Part shown: piece after piece, positions 27,678 to 36,480 of the stretch
How positions within the stretch are numbered: position 1 is the stretch's first letter
How the letters are laid out: each line of letters begins with the position of its first letter
Origin: Erythrobacteraceae bacterium E2-1 Yellow Sea
GTDB taxonomy: Bacteria > Pseudomonadota > Alphaproteobacteria > Sphingomonadales > Sphingomonadaceae
Reading direction: 5' to 3'
DNA length: 64,000 nucleotides
Assembly: GCA_014983025.1 (NCBI GenBank)
Contig: JADCLP010000001.1
Location: forward strand, 744,001 to 808,000
The notes under the pieces: generated by a model
Told to the model about the DNA's origin: nothing
Seen by the model: the letters and a program-made list of their open reading frames with translations, nothing else
Database searches by the model: none
Program-made: the position numbers and the translations under genes

Positions 27678-28673
27678 ATGGAACTGCATTCAGAAAAAAA
27701 AGCATTGGCACTTGCCATGGAAAAAAGAGCGCAGTTCTTCGGCTATCTTGCAGTCGCCTTGCTGGCCCTTGCGGCTTTTTTGGTACCAGTCCCGGAAAAC
27801 AACCGTGGCGATGGGTTCCGAAACCTTTCATTTTTTGCAGTGGCCCTGACTATTATTGCGCGCATGGTCTACTTGCTGATCAAGCGACACCCGTCACCTA
27901 CACAGCAATTCATAACAGACATCAAAACCCATTGGCCATGGCTGTTCAAATCCGCGATCGTATTCTTCTCGCTTGCCATCACGCTTGAGACAGGAAGCGG
28001 GATCAAGAAGAGCATTCCGGAATTTTCACCCTTCTATGCCGATCCTTTCTTGATTGATCTGGATCGGTGGATATTCGGCATGGACCCTTGGCGGTTGACT
28101 CATGCCGTTTTCGGCTGGGCGACACCTGCAATCCTTTGGATTTATGACGGGTGGCATTTTGTCCATATCGGGCTGGCCATATGGATCGCACTTTCCTTTG
28201 ATGATCTGCGCAAGATCAAATTTGCGCTTTGCTTCCAATTGGCGTGGCTGCTGATGGGCGGCGCACTCGCCACATATGCATCATCGGTCGGCCCGGTAAT
28301 GGTGGCTGATTTCTATCCCGATACATCATTCGCACCACTGATCGATACGCTGCGGGAAAGCGCGCCCAGGGTTCTGGCGGTCAAGAATGTGCTGATCACC
28401 ACCATGGATGACCCACTGATCATCAGCGGAATTTCCGCCATGCCATCCATGCATGTGGCGATTGCGGTGTTGTTCGCTTTGTGGCTGCAAAGCTATAACA
28501 ATAAATGGCTGACGCTTGTTGGGTGGTGCTATGCTGCTGTAATCTATATCAGTTCGATCCATCTAGGCTGGCACTATGCTACGGATGGGCCTGTGTCCGC
28601 AGTATTCGTGATCGCTGTGTGGTGGATTATCGGGAAAGTGCAGCTGGAGAGATCGCCTGACGTACGAGAGTAA
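27678..28673 (+). CDS. PAP2_3/Aur1-like membrane protein (second, tandem copy)
   Basis: 331-residue paralogue of the preceding gene, with the same layout: N-terminal helices, then GISAMPSMHVAIA and SSIHLGWHYATDGP carrying the catalytic His and Asp. It starts 24 bases after the first copy's stop, so the pair is probably cotranscribed. Divergence is considerable outside the motifs, suggesting an old duplication with separate substrates. It is the last core-like gene before the accessory region. Confidence 0.72.
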   Translation: MELHSEKKALALAMEKRAQFFGYLAVALLALAAFLVPVPENNRGDGFRNLSFFAVALTIIARMVYLLIKRHPSPTQQFITDIKTHWPWLFKSAIVFFSLAITLETGSGIKKSIPEFSPFYADPFLIDLDRWIFGMDPWRLTHAVFGWATPAILWIYDGWHFVHIGLAIWIALSFDDLRKIKFALCFQLAWLLMGGALATYASSVGPVMVADFYPDTSFAPLIDTLRESAPRVLAVKNVLITTMDDPLIISGISAMPSMHVAIAVLFALWLQSYNNKWLTLVGWCYAAVIYISSIHLGWHYATDGPVSAVFVIAVWWIIGKVQLERSPDVRE

Positions 28674-29587
28674 CGCACCAAGAGATGTGCTTGCCTCGCC
28701 GAACCGACCCAACAATCTGTAATCATCGCAACGTCAAGCTGTTCGTGCATAAAGTCCAGCATCCCGACAGATCAAGAATGACGGCCAATTGGAGCCAGCC
28801 TTCTAACGTTCAGTTATAGGCAATGTCGCTCGCTCATTTGCTGTTGGGCGCGTCAGCAACGAAATCGTCTGCCAGCCAGTTCGCGGCGACACCCTGGCTC
28901 CCAACCGGCGCTCGCCAATATCGAGAACTCCATAGAATCCATTGACTTGCGAGAACACCCATAGCTGTAGAAGCTTGAGGAGTACTGCTCACGGATAGTG
29001 GCCAGAGCCTTCAAACCGTTCGCCCCCGTCGACTGGCCGACCGTGAACGCCACAAACGATAGCCACGCTCACTTACAAGCATGACACCAATTCTGCACAA
29101 ATGCGAACCTCACAGCTGCTGGTTCGCAAAGTTCGTCGTCCACACCATCTTCCCTTTGCGAAAGTACCCCTAGCCCTTTCATTTCTCAAGCCATGCGAAA
29201 TCCCCAGGCCGCAAAGCGTCAGATTGTATATCTTCTATCGATGTGATGGCATTCTAAGTTGAAATGGTTGTACACATTCGCGCGAACCGACGCGAACTAT
29301 TGGAACGTTATCATTTGCCGGAACTGCTGCATTGCGCTCCTTCCTACGTATAGGCAGATGAGAATTTTCCGCAGCAAATCGTTTAGCCCGCGTCACCTCG
29401 CCTACTGAAAGACGATGTGTACCTTCTGAGACCGCGCCAATGCTGATTGGCAAGCCGCGTCATCTGCGAAAGGAGGAATGTCACGAATAACGCATCATTG
29501 CGTTCTGCAAAAGTTAAGTTGACATCACCAATCAAATAGTCGCCGTCACGGGAATCCCTTGAGTAAATCCTGGGTCTGGGCCCTCAC
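28674..29587. other. 914 bases of apparently non-coding, decayed DNA
   Basis: No frame on either strand shows a recognisable domain, a good ribosome site or sensible codon use. Small leftward frames at 28853-29053 and 29235-29453 look random or degenerate; the latter ends in a string containing AAVPANDNVPI, a composition seen in short alphaproteobacterial proteins, and could be a relic. The DNA is poorer in GC than both flanking core regions. It probably marks the left edge of the accessory region. Confidence 0.55.
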
Positions 29588-31330
29588 TTAGTCATAAACT
29601 TTGTCAAAAAGCCCATAGTCAGGTGCAAGTGCATCAAAGATTCCTTGATACTGCCCCTCTTGCACCAGCAGTGCGTTGTCTGGGCCGTCGGTGAGTTCGA
29701 TCTTTGCGTTTCCTTTTGGTAGAAACAACGGTGGCTCGATAACTTTGCCGTCATACACGATACATCCACGCAATGCCTGACCTCCGCTTGAATATAAGGC
29801 GTAACGGCCAGAAATGGGTACATCGAAAACAGTCGGTGAACCTTTTTCGAGATACCTACCTGGAACGCGAATGTTTGCTGCCACCTTCACATATGACGAA
29901 TTCAATTGGTGCCGGATAACAGGCTCCACTAATGCCATTCGGTAAGACCAAATCAAAGTTCTGGGGGGCACCCGCTGGAAAATTTCATATAATTCGGACG
30001 CTTCTCCCTCCGCCAATGATCGTTGTACCATTAGCCGGTCGAGCCATAAGGCCGTTGGTTCATCGCGGTTGGGGAGAATTCCGACGCCATCGAAATAGAT
30101 CTCATTAGGCGCCGTCAGTCGCTCGGCATTGCGAACGATCGAAAACTGCTCAGCGTTTCCGAATTGCATCAGATACTGGACATTGCGCACGAAGCTGAGG
30201 GCGACGGCTACTCCTAGAATTAGGGTCAACAATTCCAAATTCCTAGCCTTGCCCGAGGCCGCTTCAATCAGTGTCGGGATCCACAACACAAGAAACGGCA
30301 GCGCCATAACGAAGACGTACGGCCAAGGCTGGTTGTGCGAATAGACAAAGGCACAGATCAGCACGCTGAATATCAGGGCGATGCGAGAACGATTGTCCAA
30401 CTGCCTAATTCGGACTACTGCTATGCACATTCCCACGATGCAAGACATATAAAGAATGACGTTCTTGGTCAGGGTATCGAGCACGAAACGCCCCATCGCC
30501 TCATAAAGTCGGGGAACATCCGAAACCAGTTCCGAGGGGCCGAAGAACAGATTGTGCGCCACCGGCAACGGCGCAAGCCCGCCGAAAATAAAGCAATAGG
30601 CGATGACCGGCAACAACCATCCTGAGATAAGCAAGGCACCTCGGCCGACACAGTATCGCCAATCACGGTTGAAGGCCGCATCGACGACCAGCGCTACTCC
30701 CAGTGCTACGTTGAAATAGATCGATTTCTGCGTTGTAATAAAGGCCAGGCCGGTGAGCACACCAGCCCCCAAAATACGGCGCGCGGTCGGTCCTCCCCTC
30801 AACACGACGAGCAGACTGGCAACGGCAAAGAAGACCGCCAGTGGTTCAGCGCGCGTCCTGAAAATCCTTTCGATGAAATTGGAAAAACTGAGCAGGACCA
30901 CGATCCCTACGAGCGCTTGTGAACGACTGGAGCCCAACGCCCTCGCACTATGGTAGACCATGGCCACCACGCCACATCCGAGTGCTGCGGTCATCACTCT
31001 TCCGATAACGACCGTGGATACCGCATCCCAGCCGACCAAGTGCGCCAGCTTATAGAACACCGCATAGCCGACCGCTTTGACCGGCCATATCGTGCTAAAC
31101 AACTCGCTCCCTAAATACTTCGCATATCCGAGTTGCACGAATTCATCCATTACCACAATGGCGTTGAACGAGAGCGCGATCAGCAAGGCAATCTTAATCG
31201 CGAGGACGGTCAGCAACAACAACATCTTCCAACGAGACAAGCCGGACTTGATGGCTGCTACTCTCTGGCGATTATCCGGACCATCCGGCTGCGAGGAGGC
31301 AAACGATTTTGTAAGGTCAGTCGAGGTCAT
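29588..31330 (-). CDS. GT-C type membrane glycosyltransferase (ArnT/PMT-like)
   Basis: 580 residues from ATG 31330 (a TTG at 31354 would add 8). The first helix is followed by VVMDEF (D62-E63), the acidic pair of the first periplasmic loop of GT-C enzymes that use polyprenyl-phosphate sugars. About ten membrane helices and a periplasmic C-terminal domain of some 170 residues follow. It probably transfers a sugar in the periplasm to a lipid or glycan. A DPM1-like GT2 in the same locus could make its donor. Acceptor unknown. Confidence 0.68.
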   Translation of the reverse strand: MTSTDLTKSFASSQPDGPDNRQRVAAIKSGLSRWKMLLLLTVLAIKIALLIALSFNAIVVMDEFVQLGYAKYLGSELFSTIWPVKAVGYAVFYKLAHLVGWDAVSTVVIGRVMTAALGCGVVAMVYHSARALGSSRSQALVGIVVLLSFSNFIERIFRTRAEPLAVFFAVASLLVVLRGGPTARRILGAGVLTGLAFITTQKSIYFNVALGVALVVDAAFNRDWRYCVGRGALLISGWLLPVIAYCFIFGGLAPLPVAHNLFFGPSELVSDVPRLYEAMGRFVLDTLTKNVILYMSCIVGMCIAVVRIRQLDNRSRIALIFSVLICAFVYSHNQPWPYVFVMALPFLVLWIPTLIEAASGKARNLELLTLILGVAVALSFVRNVQYLMQFGNAEQFSIVRNAERLTAPNEIYFDGVGILPNRDEPTALWLDRLMVQRSLAEGEASELYEIFQRVPPRTLIWSYRMALVEPVIRHQLNSSYVKVAANIRVPGRYLEKGSPTVFDVPISGRYALYSSGGQALRGCIVYDGKVIEPPLFLPKGNAKIELTDGPDNALLVQEGQYQGIFDALAPDYGLFDKVYD

Positions 31331-31485
31331 CAGGGTGCGGGGTTTCCGGATCAAACTGTGAAAATCTGTTTATCAAGTTTACATCCTTGCGTACTAGCAG
31401 CAAAGTTAGACTTTGAGCACCACTAGGGTGCGGCGTAACAGCGAGCCATGGTCGTGCCAAGCGAATAGCAGGGTAAGACTGGACC

Positions 31486-31501
31486 AAGGAGGCGACCGAT
31501 C
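31486..31501 (+). promoter_or_regulatory. Strong Shine-Dalgarno with ATC as the apparent start codon
   Basis: AAGGAGG at 31486-31492 is followed after exactly 6 bases by ATC at 31499-31501. The frame from there encodes the first beta-strand and Gly-rich loop expected of a GT4 enzyme; it is open upstream only to a TAG at 31466 and contains no ATG, GTG or TTG before 31553. Confidence 0.55.
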
Positions 31502-32650
31502 TCGTCACGAATATCTGTATTCTGCGCTTACTATCCCTCGCACGGAGGCGGGATGGAGCTTGCCTGCGAACGTCTGGTCAAGGATCTGCTGGAGAGTGGG
31601 AAAGAAGTGCGTTGGCTGGCACAGGCGGATGGTCCGCTGCCCGACCTGCCGGATGGAGTATGCACGCCGCTTGCCGGAACCGACATCGTATATCGTATGT
31701 CGGGCGTTCCTGTACCAGCGCCATATCCATGGGCGATTAAAAAGATATACCACGCTGTCGCTTGGTCGGACCTCGTCGTAATCATTGAAGCGAATTTCCT
31801 GCTCAGCGTGCTGGCCTCTATTTTGGCCCGATGGACGGGCCGGAAGGTTATGCTGGTTCAACATGTCGGCCAACCGTCCACCACGTCTCTATTGGCGCGG
31901 ATGGTGATGCGGACAGGTGAGGCCTTATTCACTAATCGTATGGTGAGGAACGCGGACGCGGTCGTTTATGTCAGCCGCAGCGTCGAAGCCAATTTTAACG
32001 GTATAAGGGACCGAGGTCTTACCCGCACTATCAGCCATGCGATTGATGTACGGACTTTCGATACGGCAAAGTCGAAAACGCAAAGGCAGATTGAGCGTCA
32101 AGAACTGGGATTACCGGTTATAGGAAAGGTGGCTTGTTTTGTAGGACGTACGACTGAAAGTAAGGGTATATCGGTTATTCGCCACCTAGCACTGTCGAAG
32201 CCGGACTGGAGTTTCGCTGTCGCAGGCCAAGGTCCGGTCGATCCCGCAGAATGGGGTCTGCCCAACATGTTTCCTTTGGGCCAGTTGAGTCAACAACACG
32301 TGGCGATGCTGTACCGTTGCAGCGATGCAATGACCTTGCCAAGCCAGTCCGAAAGCTTCTCACTAGTCGTTAGGGAGGCGATGGCCTGCGAATGCCGGGT
32401 GATCTGCGCTGACCAGATACTGGAAACTGATCCGCGCCTTTCTGAATTCATCACCACAGTGCCGGTCGACCTGAGCCGCCCTGAGGAAACCGCGCAGCAC
32501 TTTGCCGAAGCTCTAGAAGACACCCGCGCCGCCGATCCGGCCAACGCTCGCGCCTACGTCGTGTGTGAATGTTCGCCCGACACCGTCCGGAAGCACTATC
32601 TCGACCTCGTCAATTCTGTTTTGGTATCTCCCGAAGTGCGTTCGGCATGA
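31499..32650 (+). CDS. Glycosyltransferase family 4
   Basis: 383 residues if started at ATC 31499; the first ATG (31553) would remove the conserved N-terminal strand and loop SRISVFCAYYPSHGGGMEL. GT-B fold: the C-terminal half has VACFVGRTTESKG and SQSESFSLVVREAMAC with the family's nucleotide-sugar binding Glu residues. It probably adds a sugar on the cytosolic side to a lipid-linked acceptor. Divergent from the GT-C gene and overlapping the next gene by ATGA. Donor and acceptor unknown. Confidence 0.78.
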   Translation: MSSRISVFCAYYPSHGGGMELACERLVKDLLESGKEVRWLAQADGPLPDLPDGVCTPLAGTDIVYRMSGVPVPAPYPWAIKKIYHAVAWSDLVVIIEANFLLSVLASILARWTGRKVMLVQHVGQPSTTSLLARMVMRTGEALFTNRMVRNADAVVYVSRSVEANFNGIRDRGLTRTISHAIDVRTFDTAKSKTQRQIERQELGLPVIGKVACFVGRTTESKGISVIRHLALSKPDWSFAVAGQGPVDPAEWGLPNMFPLGQLSQQHVAMLYRCSDAMTLPSQSESFSLVVREAMACECRVICADQILETDPRLSEFITTVPVDLSRPEETAQHFAEALEDTRAADPANARAYVVCECSPDTVRKHYLDLVNSVLVSPEVRSA

Positions 32651-33594
32651 CGAACTGGACGAAACGCATCCTTATATCGTCAATGTCCGTCATAATCGCG
32701 ATAGTGGTGATCTGGTTCTGGTGGCGCGCATTCGAAATCGAAACCAATGATGTCACTGCGATGGTCTCTAGGCTGCACTGGTTGTGGTTACCGGTGATCC
32801 TGTTACTTCTGGCGGTCCATGTTACGCTTTCCGCTCGGCGTTGGTCAGTTATCGAAGTCGGCTTGGGCGGTCAGAGGCCCGCCTTTCGTGTTTCCTTCGG
32901 CAGCGGTGCCATCGCTATGGGATTAGGCACGTTTTTGCCGGCACCACTGATGAATGTGGCTTGCCGAGGCCTGGCTAACAGAATCGCTGGCGCCAGCGGG
33001 GGACGCGGTGCATTGTCGGGAGCGATCGATCAGGGTTCGGATTTTGTCCTAGCTGGATTGTTAGCGATCCCAGCCGGGTTTGCCCTGCTGCAAGGCGATC
33101 CGAACATATATCTATGGGCGGCTCCTCCGACAGTAGTCGTGGGTCTTGCGCTGGTTTTCGCGGTAATGCGTGCACGTCCTATCTTGCAAAGGCTCTGGCC
33201 GGAAAAAAGCAGCGCTTGGATTCCTATACTGCTATCTAGGAAGTCAATCTTGCACATCTATACGATTTCGGTCCTGCGGATCGTCAATCTCACTTTGATC
33301 ACCATGGCGGTAAATTACGCATCGGGTGAGGCGAGTCCGAAAACGCTGGCCGTAGCCGTGCCATTGGTTATGGTCACGACAGCGATATCTATGCTTCCCG
33401 GAGCGATAGGTGTATCAGAATGGAGCTTTTCCGCAATCTTGCAGCTATTTGGAGAGGTACCCGAGGAGACCGTCATATTTATACTGGCCAACCGCTTGCT
33501 GTTGACCGTTCTGCCCATCATACTGGCATTCATGACGATGATGATAGTATTATTGCGCTACAATCGGTCGGAGCGAACTCCATCTGAAAACTGA
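32647..33594 (+). CDS. LPG-synthase-type (UPF0104) membrane protein, flippase-like
   Basis: 315 residues with about eight hydrophobic helices, resembling the membrane domain of lysylphosphatidylglycerol synthase (MprF flippase part; UPF0104). The LSARRW after the second helix and GTFLPAPLMNVACRGL are typical. It has no synthase domain. Members are often found in glycan loci, where a lipid-flipping role is suspected. ATG 32647 overlaps the GT4 stop, so the two are coupled. Confidence 0.7.
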   Translation: MTNWTKRILISSMSVIIAIVVIWFWWRAFEIETNDVTAMVSRLHWLWLPVILLLLAVHVTLSARRWSVIEVGLGGQRPAFRVSFGSGAIAMGLGTFLPAPLMNVACRGLANRIAGASGGRGALSGAIDQGSDFVLAGLLAIPAGFALLQGDPNIYLWAAPPTVVVGLALVFAVMRARPILQRLWPEKSSAWIPILLSRKSILHIYTISVLRIVNLTLITMAVNYASGEASPKTLAVAVPLVMVTTAISMLPGAIGVSEWSFSAILQLFGEVPEETVIFILANRLLLTVLPIILAFMTMMIVLLRYNRSERTPSEN

Positions 33595-33609
33595 GACCAG
33601 CGCCAGGCG

Positions 33610-34485
33610 TCAGGCAATCTTGCGGCAGACAGCGCGTAGCGCAGTCCGGCGTCTAGTTAGAACCTCTCCCGCAAGCTGCAAGGGATGAAGTGTGATGCCA
33701 ACCATAATCCAGAAAACACTGTTCTTGCATCCGAAGAGATTGGCCAGTGTACGGCCCATCGTCGGTGCGGTTACCCCGCGAATGGCTTCCACCTTTAGAC
33801 CCTGCGCCTTAAGCACTGCCCGCAGTGATATTTGGCTGAAGTGGTGGCGGTGATATGGCACATACCACGCATCCCAGTATCGGCCGAAGATATCTCCCCA
33901 CACGCAATCCACGTTCGGAACTTCCACTACCACTAAACCCCCAGGCTTCACCGGAGAAGTGATACGATCAAGCAAGGCGCGCGTATCGTCATCATGTTCC
34001 AAAACGTGCATCGCCAAAGCCCCATCGTAGAGGTCTTTCGCCAAGGCAAGTTCGTCGTGACCTATATAAGATTGGTAGCGAAGTTCAGCTGGCGGTTCGG
34101 CGAAGAAGTCGCAGCCGGTGACATCGAGATTGTCCGCCGTTTCATCGAGCACACGAGTAAATTGGCCACTACCGCAGCCGAAATCAAGCAGCCGCCCCTC
34201 GAAACTCCCGATATCTTTCAACAGGCGCTTGGCCTGAAAACGAAATGCGATATCCTTGATCCATTTACTGAGCCAATTGCGCGCGTCCGGTTGAAAATCC
34301 TGACTCTGGCGCCCTTCGTATAGAAAGGCGACATCGGGGATCGCAGGGAAGCTCACGCCATGACCGCAGGTCTCACACCGTTTGATTTCGATGGCGCCCA
34401 CCATGCCGCTTCGATCGATGTAGCCACCTCGCGTTTTTGAATGGCAGCTTCGGCCTGGAGCGGCAGGGCACTCTTCACCTTGCAT
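33610..34485 (-). CDS. SAM-dependent class I methyltransferase with N-terminal Cys motif
   Basis: 291 residues. The N-terminus has paired Cys (CETC and two earlier Cys), a possible zinc ribbon as in sugar/glycolipid methyltransferases. The SAM motif I LLDFGCGSGQF is near residue 103, and motif post I and LAMHVLEHDDD follow; the C-terminal part has a hydrophobic helix. It begins one base after the GT2 stop, so it is cotranscribed with it. Substrate likely a sugar or lipid of the locus, by context only. Confidence 0.75.
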   Translation of the reverse strand: MQGEECPAAPGRSCHSKTRGGYIDRSGMVGAIEIKRCETCGHGVSFPAIPDVAFLYEGRQSQDFQPDARNWLSKWIKDIAFRFQAKRLLKDIGSFEGRLLDFGCGSGQFTRVLDETADNLDVTGCDFFAEPPAELRYQSYIGHDELALAKDLYDGALAMHVLEHDDDTRALLDRITSPVKPGGLVVVEVPNVDCVWGDIFGRYWDAWYVPYHRHHFSQISLRAVLKAQGLKVEAIRGVTAPTMGRTLANLFGCKNSVFWIMVGITLHPLQLAGEVLTRRRTALRAVCRKIA

Positions 34486-34486
34486 T

Positions 34487-35482
34487 TCAGGTAGACCTTT
34501 CCGTCGCAGCCTTGAGCGTGTTGATGCTTGGCAGCTCAAGATAACGTAGCCGTTTTGCTTCGTTGCGGCCGCATGTCACGGTGTCGAGGATCAGTCCGCA
34601 AAATAGGCAGAGGAAGGCCAATATCATCAACCCAGTCGCCAGGATGGCGGATGGCAGCCGCGGCACAGTACCCATTTCGAAGTAATGCGCCACGACTGGA
34701 GTACCCACTACGATAGACGCCAGGGCTAGGCTAGTGAAGAGCAGGTTGAACAAGAACAGGGGCCGCTCGCGCTTTAGCATGACAGCGATCTGCATCAGGA
34801 TCTGAAAGCCATCAGGGATCGTGCGCAGCTTGCTAGTCGATCCGAGAGGGCGTTCGTGGTAATCGGTCAAGCGTTCCGCCGATGGCATCTGCAATTGCAG
34901 GGCGTGAATCGTCAGTTCGGTCTCAATCTCGAACCCGCGAGACATTTGCGGGAAGGATTTTACGAACCGGCTCGACATGACCCGGTAACCACTCAACATG
35001 TCGCTGAAACCACTGCCAAAAATGCCCTTCACCAGAGACGTAAGAAGCCAGTTGCCGAATTTGTGCGCCGGGGGATATGCCTCATCGCATTTCTCTTCAC
35101 GCGCGCCAACAACCATGTCGAGGCCGTTTTCAACCAGCACCTCGATCAGGGTTGGTGCGGCCGAGGCATCGTAGGTGCCGTCACCATCGCACATGATAAA
35201 GATATCAGCTTCGATATCGGCGAACATGCGCCGTACGACGTGCCCCTTGCCTTGCCGCGTTTCGCTCCGCACGATTGCTCCAGCGTTCGCAGCCAAAACA
35301 GCAGAGTTGTCCGTACTGTTATTGTCGTAGACGTAGATTTTTGCTTCCGGCAAAGATTGAGCGAATTGTTTGACTACTGTACCCACCGTTCTGCTCTCAT
35401 TGTAGCAGGGCAGAAGTACAGCGACTTCAAGATTGGCGAAGCGCGTGTAACCCATAAAGGACAAGACGGCCTGATCATTCAT
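34487..35482 (-). CDS. DPM1-like family 2 glycosyltransferase with C-terminal membrane helices
   Basis: 331 residues: a GT-A domain with VAVLLPCYNESRTVG at the start, the metal-binding CDGDGTYDA near residue 105 and FEIETELTIHAL, then two membrane helices near the C-terminus. This is the layout of polyprenyl-phosphate hexosyltransferases. It probably makes the undecaprenyl-phosphate sugar donor for the GT-C enzyme encoded 3 kb away. ATG 35482 is favoured over 35542 by similarity. Cotranscribed with the methyltransferase. Confidence 0.8.
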   Translation of the reverse strand: MNDQAVLSFMGYTRFANLEVAVLLPCYNESRTVGTVVKQFAQSLPEAKIYVYDNNSTDNSAVLAANAGAIVRSETRQGKGHVVRRMFADIEADIFIMCDGDGTYDASAAPTLIEVLVENGLDMVVGAREEKCDEAYPPAHKFGNWLLTSLVKGIFGSGFSDMLSGYRVMSSRFVKSFPQMSRGFEIETELTIHALQLQMPSAERLTDYHERPLGSTSKLRTIPDGFQILMQIAVMLKRERPLFLFNLLFTSLALASIVVGTPVVAHYFEMGTVPRLPSAILATGLMILAFLCLFCGLILDTVTCGRNEAKRLRYLELPSINTLKAATERST

Positions 35483-35840
35483 GCTAAATTCTCTTCTTTG
35501 TGTAGCTTGTATTTGACTAAACCCCAAGTGATACATTGCCACGGAACTCGGCTAGATAACGGTATTCATTCGATTATGCCAATATCCGCATAGTGTGCGT
35601 TTTCATTGATCTCACCACCTATGAGCGCTCATGGTTAATTTTGTCTTGCGCTATCGCCGTTTCGAAGACTTCGCGCCGTGTGATCATGCTTATTTTTGCT
35701 TCTTCAGATCGCCAACCCCCAGCCCCAGCCCGCTGAGCGCCGAGACTCCCAAAACACTTAACACCGACCACTTTGCGCCGAACACCAGCACGCCGGCAAG
35801 CGCGGTGAACAGTGTAGCGCGCCAGTCGAAGCTGAGCCAG
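35483..35840. other. 358-base junction region upstream of the GT2 gene
   Basis: Contains the GT2 promoter region (35483-35689, no gene seen) and a leftward transporter fragment (35690-35831) abutting a rightward DUF6118 fragment. The sudden change of gene fragment and strand points to a recombination junction. Confidence 0.5.
35690..35831 (-). pseudogene. C-terminal fragment of a ChrA-like (chromate) transporter
   Basis: The minus strand encodes about 46 residues, beginning FDWRATLFTALAGVLVF and running through a second hydrophobic stretch to GDLKKQK and a TAA stop. It resembles the C-terminal end of ChrA chromate transporters of sphingomonads. Everything upstream is gone: the next bases belong to the DUF6118 fragment. 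The ChrA label is from memory of the family and not verified. Confidence 0.45.
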
Positions 35841-36398
35841 ATGGCCGATCAGCTGGCAAAGGTCTCCAAGACATTGGGCGCAATCGGCAATAAGCCTGCC
35901 ATCGAGCTTACGCCGGAAGACATTGCGGTTCAAATCAAGCGCGCCTCGCTCGATTTGCAGCACGACGCCAGCGACCTGTTCCGGCAGGGCCGAAAAGACC
36001 TGGACAACGCAACTGGACGGCTCGCTACATTGGTCGGGCGTGTGAGCACCGAGGACGAGAAGAAACGGCAGACCTGGCTCTTTGCAGGTATCGGATTGAC
36101 TGCCGGTATCCTGCTATGGCCGATTCTGCCCGGCACCATCGCCCGCGCTATGCCCGAAAGCTGGCATTGGCCCGAACGGATGGCTCGCAAAGCCGTTGGT
36201 GAACCGACCATCATCGAAGCCGGAATACGGTTGATCCGGACTCAGAATCCAGAGGCTTTTGAAGAGCTGATGGCAACGCACAATATTTTGAGAGATAACC
36301 GCGAAGCATTGGAACGCTGTTTCGAGCTAGCACAGCAGGCTGGGAGTTCTGTCTCTTGTTCTATTGAGATAAAACCGCCAAAACTCACCGCCAGCTAA
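35841..36398 (+). pseudogene. DUF6118-family protein, 5'-truncated
   Basis: The 185 residues from ATG 35841 (MADQLAKVSKTLGAIG...) match DUF6118 proteins that sit on mobile elements of alphaproteobacteria: a helical region, one membrane segment (WLFAGIGLTAGILLWPIL) and a conserved C-terminal part with IRTQNPEAFEEL. Family members usually have about 60-80 more N-terminal residues; here the frame upstream is unrelated and borders a transporter fragment. It may still be expressed, but looks like a remnant. Confidence 0.6.
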
Positions 36399-36480
36399 CC
36401 CATTCGGCGTTCAGAGCAAACTTCCGTTGTGGCGAAAATCTGGACTTTAACAATGGCGCGTCCATTCAGGGGGTAAACGA

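Noticed and set aside
28853-29453. Small leftward frames in the non-coding stretch
   Set aside because: No ribosome site, no recognisable domain, irregular codon use; reported only as part of the decayed stretch.
35631-35840. 70-residue N-terminal extension of the DUF6118 frame
   Set aside because: It is Pro/Ser/Thr-rich shadow sequence opposite the transporter fragment and unlike the family's N-terminus.
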